Assembly: GCA_964565335.1 (NCBI GenBank)
Contig: CAZMEN010000023.1
Coordinates: 1-38,942, forward strand
Origin: Litorimonas sp964565335
GTDB lineage: Bacteria; Pseudomonadota; Alphaproteobacteria; Caulobacterales; Maricaulaceae
Reading direction: 5' to 3'
DNA: 38,942 nucleotides
In this document: in pieces, positions 33,547-38,942 of the stretch
Layout of the letters: each line of letters starts with the position of its first letter
Numbering within the stretch: position 1 is the first letter of the stretch
Notes under the pieces: model-generated
What the model was told of the DNA's origin: nothing
What the model saw: the letters and a program-made list of their open reading frames with translations, nothing else
The model's database searches: none
Made by a program: the position numbers and the translations under genes

Positions 33547-34224
33547 CTAACGGCGAGAATTCATGACCATGCCAAGGATGTCATCCATTGTGTTGCCATC
33601 GCCATCGGCGTCGAGCATTTTGCCGAGCATGCCAAGGCCTTGCTGATGGACTTGTTGCTGCTGCGCCTGAGCCTTGCGAGCGCCGCCGCCGAGAAGGCCG
33701 CTTAGCATGCCGCCAAGGCCGCCGGATTTTGCGCCGCCGCCCATAAGTTGCTGCATCGCCATTTGGCCGAGCATGGCTTGCATTCCGCCGCCTTGCTGTC
33801 CGCCTGTTTGTTTGCCCAAGCTACCCATTGCCATCATGGCGACCATAGGCAGCATTTTTTTCAAAATGTCAGAACTCACACCAGATGTTTCTGCGGCACG
33901 ACCTGCAACGGCGCGGCTAACCTCTTTGGATCCAAATAAATGACCTAAAATACCATTGCCTTCTTGAACGGCAGCTGGCGCGGAGAGTTGCCCAGGGTTC
34001 TCCAAATATTGGCTGTGAGAGCCTTTTTGCAAAGCGCCCAAAAGTCCTGCCAATCCTTGAGGGGAAGAAGCGTTTTGTTTCAGGCCCGAAGAAATTGCGG
34101 GCAAGAGCGCCGCAATCGCGCTTTGGCTTTGCTGCGCGTTTAAACCGAACTGCTGACCCATTTGCTGTGGGGCCTGTCCGCCGGCTGCAGACATAATCAT
34201 GTCCATTAAATTCAATCCACTCAT
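33547..34224 (-). CDS. DUF937 protein with C-terminal EF-hand-like loop
   Basis: A 225-residue protein rich in Gly, Gln, Ala and Met. The N-terminal part fits DUF937 (LNLMDMIMSAAGG, QQSQSAIAALLPAISSGLKQ). The middle is low-complexity (GGGAKSGGLGGMLSGLLGG). The end has DADGDGNTMDDILG, a calcium-loop-like sequence as in EF-hands. No signal peptide is visible. DUF937 proteins resemble YidB but have no firm function. TTGGAGGAAG precedes the ATG. The promoter-like CCTATATGTAGGACA on the minus strand just upstream (34262-34248) resembles the core of the repeated element at 34566-34579. Confidence 0.85.
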   Translation of the reverse strand: MSGLNLMDMIMSAAGGQAPQQMGQQFGLNAQQSQSAIAALLPAISSGLKQNASSPQGLAGLLGALQKGSHSQYLENPGQLSAPAAVQEGNGILGHLFGSKEVSRAVAGRAAETSGVSSDILKKMLPMVAMMAMGSLGKQTGGQQGGGMQAMLGQMAMQQLMGGGAKSGGLGGMLSGLLGGGARKAQAQQQQVHQQGLGMLGKMLDADGDGNTMDDILGMVMNSRR

Positions 34225-34441
34225 AGTCTTCCTCCAAAATTTCGACTTGTCCTACATATAGGGCATGACAGGCAGGATGCGAGTCAATTACCAAAACAGA
34301 CCAGAAACATTCACAGCGGGTTCATTTTACAACCCAATCGAACGTTACCCCTTTTTTTGGACATTCAGCGCCCATGTGCGGAATGATAGGGATTGTTTGA
34401 CTGAATTTCGTCCAAGCGTTCTTTTCTACTCGCAATCCTAC
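34225..34441. other. Upstream region of the DUF937 gene, no gene seen
   Basis: No convincing coding sequence. CCTATATGTAGGACA (minus, 34262-34248) is similar at 13 of 15 bases to CCTATAAATAGGACA in the repeated element. TTGACT lies 21 bases upstream of its TATATG, which is too far for a standard promoter. Confidence 0.35.
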
Positions 34442-34489
34442 CATCCGCGTGACCCGGTAGGGTCTACCCCGAAGGGGAACGCGCGGATG
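34442..34489. other. Compact three-way inverted-repeat structure
   Basis: CATCCGCG (34442-34449) pairs perfectly with CGCGGATG (34482-34489). Between them are two perfect hairpins, GACCC-GGTA-GGGTC (34451-34464) and CCCC-GAA-GGGG (34467-34477). On the minus strand the second can form a C(UUCG)G tetraloop. It could be an RNA domain on either strand or a protein-binding cruciform. It matches no riboswitch or ribozyme I can name. Confidence 0.45.
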
Positions 34490-34492
34490 CTG

Positions 34493-34698
34493 TATCCGAA
34501 TTAAACATTACCCAAGTTTTTTGTCCCACTCGCCATCTAGGGCCGAGCAATCTTCACGCTAATTCCTATAAATAGGACATGCCCGTGAGGCGGTCTCCTT
34601 ACCGGAAGACCGAGAATAGTAATGTTTCGCAAGGAACCGAATGCCGATCTTATCCATCAACACCCACGAAGTGATTACCATCGCTTCGCGCCTCACGG
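34493..34698 (+). repeat. Copy B of the conserved structured intergenic element
   Basis: Inverted counterpart of 1-155. The core 34523-34579 matches 125-69 at 50 of 57 bases. Similarity continues from 34581 with GCCCG, CCGGA, ACCGA, ATAGT and TGTTTC blocks in the same order as copy A read on the minus strand. An imperfect palindrome CTCGCC-ATCTAG-GGcCGAG (34529-34547) and the -10-like CCTATAAATAGGACA (34565-34579) are the most conserved parts. Confidence 0.7.
34567..34573 (+). promoter_or_regulatory. Conserved -10-like TATAAAT of the repeated element
   Basis: TATAAAT within CCTATAAATAGGACA is retained in both copies. It stands 10 bases before the first paired base of the predicted RNA at 34583. 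No TTGACA-like -35 is present at the usual distance; instead the conserved GGCCGAG palindrome half is there, which could mean an activator or another sigma factor. Confidence 0.4.
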
Positions 34699-34736
34699 CA
34701 GCGGTTGTTTATGAAGCGGCCATAATTACAACAACC
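34581..34736 (+). ncRNA. Predicted structured RNA downstream of the repeated promoter-like core
   Basis: A 10-bp perfect long-range stem, CCGTGAGGCG (34583-34592) with CGCCTCACGG (34689-34698), encloses two hairpins. The first is CGGTCTCC/GG-a-AGACCG. The second is CGAAGTGAT/ATCGCTTCG with loop TACC, where the one non-Watson-Crick pair is U-G on the plus strand, favouring that strand. Another hairpin follows, GGTTGTT/AACAACC (34703-34709, 34730-34736). Copy A has the first hairpin with changed bases that still pair. No terminator is evident, so the RNA could be longer. A 64-codon frame starting at 34641 with AAGGA upstream lies inside; its ATG is not present in copy A. Confidence 0.45.
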
Positions 34737-35246
34737 CCAGTCCAAGAATCCCCCAAAACCTTAGTCTTGAAAGAAACTATCGGTAGGCAGGCGCACGCTC
34801 CAAAAGGCCCGGCACAATCACCCAGTCACGAATGATGCTCAGCCCCGCTGTCTCCTAAACCAAAACCTGACGCGTTCCTGTCCAAGGCTTAGAAGAACAA
34901 TTTATTTGGCCGAGATAGACTTTGCTTGAGAAGCAATTTCTAGCTCCGCCAAAATTGTTTAATCCGAAGCTCCAGATACTCAGGAGCTTTGTCAGAAACA
35001 ACACTAAGGAATATGGCACAGGTTGAGGATGCGGGGATACGATTGTTGAAAATCGTTATGTTTCAGATGTATCGAAAAATATAAATGAGGGCCAATCGAC
35101 CAACTCGTCATTAACGCTGCGCTGAGCGTATCCTAAAAGCGTAGAGGTAATTCATATAGTGAAGGCCAGTCCGAGAGCGATGAACACATTGGGTCAAACC
35201 AAACCCACCAGAACGATGCTAGACTAAATTTTTTACGGGAGAGTCC
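34737..35246. other. Non-coding, hairpin-rich region before tldD
   Basis: No gene is supported. Short perfect hairpins recur: TTGCTT-GAG-AAGCAA (34922-34936), AAGCTCC/GGAGCTT (34967-34989), ACGATT/AATCGT (35039-35056) and ACGCT/AGCGT (about 35116-35131). It may be the rest of a long RNA started at 34580, or degraded sequence. Confidence 0.4.
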
Positions 35247-36662
35247 CTAAGCTGCGCTCCCGCCCACGGTCAAATTCTCAACATAAAGGCTCGGCTGACC
35301 GACGCCGACAGGCACGCCTTGTCCGGCTTTGCCGCAGACACCGATGCCGGGGTCGAGTTCCATGTCATTTCCGATATGCCGGATTTGGGTGAGTACAGAG
35401 GGGCCGTCACCAATCAGCGTCACGCCTTTGAGCGCTTCGCCGACTTCGCCGTTGCGAACACGGTAGGCTTCGGTGCATTGGAAGACAAATTTCCCGCTAG
35501 TGATATCCACTTGTCCGCCGCCAAAATTCGTCGCGTAAATACCGTCTTTCAAATCAGCGAGCATTTCTTTTGGGTCTTTTTCCCCGCCGAGCATATAAGT
35601 ATTGGTCATGCGCGGCATAGGGGAATGGGCAAAGCTTTCGCGGCGACCATTGCCTGTAGGCTCAACACCCATGAGGCGCGCATTTAATCTGTCCTGCATA
35701 AAGCCTTTTAAAATGCCGTCTTCGATGAGGACAGTGTTGGATGTCGGCGTGCCTTCATCATCGATACTGAGCGATCCACGGCGGCCTTCAATTGCACCAT
35801 TATCAACCACCGTCACGCCGGGGGCGGCGACGCGCTCACCGAGCATATTGGCGAAGGCGGAGGTACCCTTGCGAATGAAATCTCCTTCTAATCCGTGGCC
35901 CATCGCCTCATGGAGGAGAACGCCCGGCCAGCCCGGACCAAGAACCACATCCATTTGCCCGGCAGGGGCAGGAACGGAGTCGAGGTTAACTTGGGCCTGA
36001 CGCAAGGCTTCCCGCGCCATGGGTTTCCAAAAACTTGGGTCGATATAGCCGTCATAGGCTTTGCGCCCGCCCGCGCCCGCATAGCCTTGTTCACGGCGAC
36101 CGTCTTTCTCGGCGACTATCGCAATGTTTAATCGCACCAATGGGCGGATATCATCATAACGTTCTCCGCCTGCGCGCAAGATGGCAATGTTGCGGCGGGT
36201 GGCGGACAGGGTGGCCGTGACTTGGACGACGGACGGATCAAGCGCGCGGCAAAAAGCGTCAATTTCTTCGAGGAGTTCAACTTTAACGCCAAACCCCGGA
36301 TGAGAGACCGGGTCGATGTCGGGATAGAGTTTCACATTACTGCGTTTCGGGGAGGCTGCGAGCGTTCCGTCATAGCCCTGTTTCGCCATGACGACCGCTT
36401 GCGCGGCCCGCGCCAATGCGCCTTCGCTCATTTCCGTGCCTTGGGCAAAGCCTGACGTATCGCCCGCAACGCAGCGCAGGCCGAAACCACGTGATGTGTC
36501 AAAACTGGCTGTTTTCAAGCGGCCATCGTCAAAAGTCAGAGATTCTGAGGCCGAGCGCTCGACGAATAACTCTCCGTCATCGGCGCCGCGTAAAGTATTA
36601 TTGAGAGTGATTTGCGCCTGTTCAGCGCTCAAATCGCTCTCTTCAAAGACAAAATCATTCAT
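35247..36662 (-). CDS. tldD: Metalloprotease TldD
   Basis: The catalytic subunit of the TldD-TldE protease. The 471-residue protein has the zinc motif HEAMGH (His251, Glu252, His256) in LLHEAMGHGLEGDFIRKG, and a third-ligand Cys region near the end (IGVCGKAGQG). In E. coli, TldD-TldE cleaves peptides inside a closed chamber. The partner pmbA is at 18007-19389. It is divergent from ctaC, with a 171-bp shared upstream region; this tldD-cox arrangement is common in alphaproteobacteria. Confidence 0.95.
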   Translation of the reverse strand: MNDFVFEESDLSAEQAQITLNNTLRGADDGELFVERSASESLTFDDGRLKTASFDTSRGFGLRCVAGDTSGFAQGTEMSEGALARAAQAVVMAKQGYDGTLAASPKRSNVKLYPDIDPVSHPGFGVKVELLEEIDAFCRALDPSVVQVTATLSATRRNIAILRAGGERYDDIRPLVRLNIAIVAEKDGRREQGYAGAGGRKAYDGYIDPSFWKPMAREALRQAQVNLDSVPAPAGQMDVVLGPGWPGVLLHEAMGHGLEGDFIRKGTSAFANMLGERVAAPGVTVVDNGAIEGRRGSLSIDDEGTPTSNTVLIEDGILKGFMQDRLNARLMGVEPTGNGRRESFAHSPMPRMTNTYMLGGEKDPKEMLADLKDGIYATNFGGGQVDITSGKFVFQCTEAYRVRNGEVGEALKGVTLIGDGPSVLTQIRHIGNDMELDPGIGVCGKAGQGVPVGVGQPSLYVENLTVGGSAA

Positions 36663-36833
36663 TTAAACGGCTTTCTACTACTTTGCCTCTTTATCTAAGG
36701 GCTCTGCCGCGATAGACAACCGCGGAAATGCGACAATACGCGGCGCAGTCCGTTCACGACTTTGTGTGTTATTGCGTATATGTAATCTCCGACGCCTCAA
36801 AACGTTGCGTCAGTTTAAGTGTAAGAGGACCAA

Positions 36834-37682
36834 ATGCGGTTTTTTAAGGCATTATTTGGCGGAACAGCCCTAACAACGCTCAGTGCCATGGCGGCAAGCG
36901 CGCAAGATGTTATCGGCAAACCCTCGCAGGATGGCATCTGGTTTCAAGAAGCCGCTACTCCGGTGATGGATAGAGTGTTGTATGTCCATAATATCGTTTT
37001 TTGGATTATTTGTCTCATCGTACTGTTTGTGACGGTCCTCATGGGATACATCATGATACGCTTCCGCGAGAAAGCCAATCCGGTCCCTTCCAAGACATCC
37101 CATAATACGATGATTGAAATTATCTGGACCATTGTTCCGGTAATCTTACTCCTCATCATGGTCGTGCCGAGTATGCAGCTTCTTTATATGCAAGACGATT
37201 TGCCTGAGACTGAACTGACCGTGAAAGCCGTCGGGAATACATGGAACTGGGGCTATACTTATCCTGATTTCGAAAATGTCGAAGAGATTATCTCCAACCC
37301 GCTCGAAGAAGACGAGGCCGCAACACAGGGCAAGCCTTACCTCTTGGGTACGGATGCGCCTTTGGTTGTGCCTGTCGGCACGAAAGTCAAAGTACTCGTC
37401 ACATCCGTAAACAATATGCATAGTTGGGCCGTGCCGAGCTTTGGTGTCAAAATGGACGCCGTACCGGGCATCATCAATGAGACTTGGTTCGAGGTTTATA
37501 AAGAGGGCACTTATTACGGACAGTGTTCAGAGATTTGCGGTATTTTACATTATAAAATGCCGATTGAAGTGAAAGTGGTCAGCAAAGCGGATTTTGCCCG
37601 TTGGGTCGCCAATGATGGCTCATTCGGAAATGCCGTGGCTGTGAATGCGGCGGCTCCAGCAGCTGTTGCGGCGCGCGACTAA
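36834..37682 (+). CDS. ctaC: Cytochrome c oxidase subunit II
   Basis: Binds the CuA centre that receives electrons from cytochrome c. The 282-residue protein has a signal peptide (residues 1-23, ending ASAQ), two membrane helices (about 50-75 and 92-115), and a periplasmic cupredoxin domain. CuA ligands are visible: His196 (NNMHSWAVPSFGVKMD) and GQCSEICGILHYKM with Cys231, Cys235, His239 and Met242. The conserved aromatic WNWGYTYP (near 138) is the electron entry region. An AAGAGGA ribosome site precedes the ATG. It is the first gene of the oxidase operon, 50 bp before ctaD. Confidence 0.96.
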   Translation: MRFFKALFGGTALTTLSAMAASAQDVIGKPSQDGIWFQEAATPVMDRVLYVHNIVFWIICLIVLFVTVLMGYIMIRFREKANPVPSKTSHNTMIEIIWTIVPVILLLIMVVPSMQLLYMQDDLPETELTVKAVGNTWNWGYTYPDFENVEEIISNPLEEDEAATQGKPYLLGTDAPLVVPVGTKVKVLVTSVNNMHSWAVPSFGVKMDAVPGIINETWFEVYKEGTYYGQCSEICGILHYKMPIEVKVVSKADFARWVANDGSFGNAVAVNAAAPAAVAARD

Positions 37683-37732
37683 CATAGAAATTTAAGAATA
37701 ACGCAAAGACGTTAGAACGAAGGACAGACATC

Positions 37733-38942
37733 ATGGTTGCAATTAGTGACAATGACGGCGGTATGTATGATGATGGGAAGCCGGGCTTTTTCGCTCGTTG
37801 GTTCTATTCGACAAACCACAAAGATATCGGGACGCTTTATCTGATATTCGGTATCATATCCGGCCTTATCGGCGGTTTTCTCTCCTTTATGATGCGTATG
37901 GAACTGGCCGAGCCGGGCATCCAGTTTTTCTCGAATGAGCATACATATCTCGTTTATGTGACCATGCATGGTTTGATCATGATTTTCTTCATGGTGATGC
38001 CGGCCTTGATTGGCGGGTTTGGTAACTGGTTTGTGCCGATTATGATTGGCGCGCCGGATATGGCCTTCCCGCGTATGAATAATCTGTCGTTCTGGCTTTT
38101 GCCGACGGCGCTTATCTGTTTATTGATTAGTTTTGCCGTCCCGGGGGCAGCCGAAGGCGATGGCTTTGGGGGCTCGTGGGTCATGTATCCGCCGCTCTCG
38201 ACGACCGGTTCGCCCGGACCTGCCTTTGATTTTATTATTATCGGCCTTTTGGCGGCGGGTTTCTCGTCCATCTTTGGCGCGATTAACTTCATCACGACCA
38301 TCCTGAATATGCGCGCGCCGGGTATGACCCTGCACAAAATGCCGCTCTTTGCATGGGCCGTTTTGGTGACAGCCTTCTTGCTTCTCTTGGCTCTGCCTGT
38401 TTTGGCGGCGGCGCTCTTCATGTTGTTCACTGACCGTATTGACGGCGGCACAGGGTTCTTTGACCCAGCCCGAGGCGGTGACCCGCAAATGTTCCAGCAT
38501 CTCTTCTGGTTCTTTGGTCATCCTGAAGTTTACATTATGATTTTGCCGGCGTTTGGTATTGTGTCCCACATTATCTCGACCTTCTCGCGTAAGCCTATCT
38601 TCGGCTATCTCGGCATGGCCTACGCTATGGTTGCCATTGGTATGGTCGGTTTCGTTGTGTGGGCTCACCATATGTACACCGTTGGAATGGACGTTGATTT
38701 GAAGGCTTACTTCTTGGCGGCGACCCTCGTGATTGCGGTTCCGACAGGCGTGAAAATTTTCTCATGGCTCGCGACAATGTGGGGCGGTTCTATTCGCTAC
38801 ACAATTCCGATGCAGTGGGCGCTCGCCTTTATCTTCCTCTTTGTTATCGGTGGCGTAACAGGTGTTGTCCTCGCCAATGCGGGTGTAACGACTTACCTCC
38901 ACGATACATATTATGTTGTGGCTCACTTCCATTACGTTCTGT
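37733..38942 (+). CDS. ctaD: Cytochrome c oxidase subunit I (partial, runs off window)
   Basis: An open frame from the ATG at 37733 (AAGGA 9 bases upstream) to the window end without a stop, about 403 codons of an expected 530-560. It encodes the catalytic haem-copper subunit. Visible are FYSTNHKDIGTLYLIFG; the low-spin haem ligand region YVTMHGLIMIF; FWFFGHPEVYIMILPAFG with the cross-linked CuB His and Tyr; VWAHHMYTVG with the two CuB histidines; PTGVKIFSWLATMWGG with the K-channel Lys; and DTYYVVAHFHYVL with the haem a and a3 histidines at the cut end. The D- and K-channel residues indicate an A-type (aa3) oxidase. Confidence 0.96.
   Translation, partial: MVAISDNDGGMYDDGKPGFFARWFYSTNHKDIGTLYLIFGIISGLIGGFLSFMMRMELAEPGIQFFSNEHTYLVYVTMHGLIMIFFMVMPALIGGFGNWFVPIMIGAPDMAFPRMNNLSFWLLPTALICLLISFAVPGAAEGDGFGGSWVMYPPLSTTGSPGPAFDFIIIGLLAAGFSSIFGAINFITTILNMRAPGMTLHKMPLFAWAVLVTAFLLLLALPVLAAALFMLFTDRIDGGTGFFDPARGGDPQMFQHLFWFFGHPEVYIMILPAFGIVSHIISTFSRKPIFGYLGMAYAMVAIGMVGFVVWAHHMYTVGMDVDLKAYFLAATLVIAVPTGVKIFSWLATMWGGSIRYTIPMQWALAFIFLFVIGGVTGVVLANAGVTTYLHDTYYVVAHFHYVL

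Noticed and set aside
34265..34504. 79-codon frame
   Set aside because: No ribosome site or recognisable motif, and it spans the three-way inverted-repeat structure.
34641..34835. 64-codon frame with AAGGA five bases upstream
   Set aside because: Its ATG is not kept in copy A, and the frame overlaps the paired region of the predicted RNA. The protein has no recognisable features. A real small protein cannot be excluded.
34581..35246. Known housekeeping RNA (tmRNA, RNase P RNA, SRP RNA, 6S RNA)
   Set aside because: None of the conserved sequence blocks of these RNAs that I know was found on either strand, and a near-copy exists at the other end of the window.
1..38942. CRISPR arrays, prophage modules, toxin-antitoxin pairs or a known defence island
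   Set aside because: No regularly spaced direct repeats, phage structural genes or paired small toxin genes were seen. The only mobile element found is the IS at 4306-6294.

Overview
The window reads as the chromosome of a free-living alphaproteobacterium of moderate GC. The content fits a Maricaulales/Hyphomonadaceae-like lineage, but that placement is inference. The evidence is an NDUFA9-like gene, a tldD gene divergent from ctaC-ctaD, a pmbA - bisphosphate nucleotidase/DUF4170 - MsbA-type ABC transporter block, plant-type gshA with rsmE, an alphaproteobacterial LexA box (GTTC-N7-GTTC), a full CtrA box (TTAA-N7-TTAAC), and several large TonB-dependent receptors and exported lipoproteins.

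Layout. 1-251: a conserved non-coding element (copy A), cut by the window edge. 252-4028: lipoprotein MsrA, an ArnT/PMT-like glycosyltransferase, glutamate racemase and a VTT-domain membrane protein. 4149-4232: tRNA-Leu(CAA). 4306-6294: a complete IS1595-family element, with inverted repeats and an 8-bp target duplication, that carries a dinD-like passenger gene coupled to its transposase. 6305-6610: a small DUF5710 gene behind a LexA-type promoter. 6665-6752 (minus): a candidate small RNA with two CCUCCCC-loop hairpins, the second being its terminator. 7062-15035: dapD, a YaiI-family protein, a thioredoxin-like lipoprotein, a large zinc metalloprotease lipoprotein, a sirtuin, a low-molecular-weight phosphatase, an NDUFA9-like protein and a methyltransferase-like lipoprotein. 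15097-21064 (minus): ABC transporter, nucleotidase-DUF4170 fusion, PmbA, MAPEG protein, FrnE-like DsbA protein and MarR regulator. 21110-21401: a possible CtrA-driven short transcript. 21511-27328: an exported unknown protein, lipoprotein MsrB, UbiA, RsmE, a WbpE-like sugar aminotransferase and GshA. 27339-31716: two tandem paralogous TonB-dependent receptors. 31938-34224: a POT peptide transporter and a DUF937 protein. 34225-35246: about 1 kb with no convincing gene but many inverted repeats, containing copy B of the element seen at the left edge. 35247-38942: TldD, then the start of the cytochrome c oxidase operon (ctaC, partial ctaD).

How the genes work together. Two lipoprotein methionine sulfoxide reductases (A and B types), a thioredoxin-like lipoprotein and a FrnE/DsbA protein point to oxidative protein repair and thiol chemistry in and around the envelope. 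GshA and possibly the MAPEG protein add glutathione-linked functions. MurI, DapD, the ArnT-like enzyme, the MsbA-type exporter and the sugar aminotransferase serve the cell wall and surface polysaccharides. TldD and PmbA, which normally act as a heterodimeric protease, lie about 16 kb apart.

The most unusual content is non-coding. (1) Two copies, 34 kb apart and inverted, of a conserved element with a promoter-like -10 box followed by a foldable RNA. (2) An anti-Shine-Dalgarno type sRNA. (3) A dinD-carrying IS inserted 2 bp upstream of an SOS-type promoter. All calls come from reading the sequence; no database search was run.
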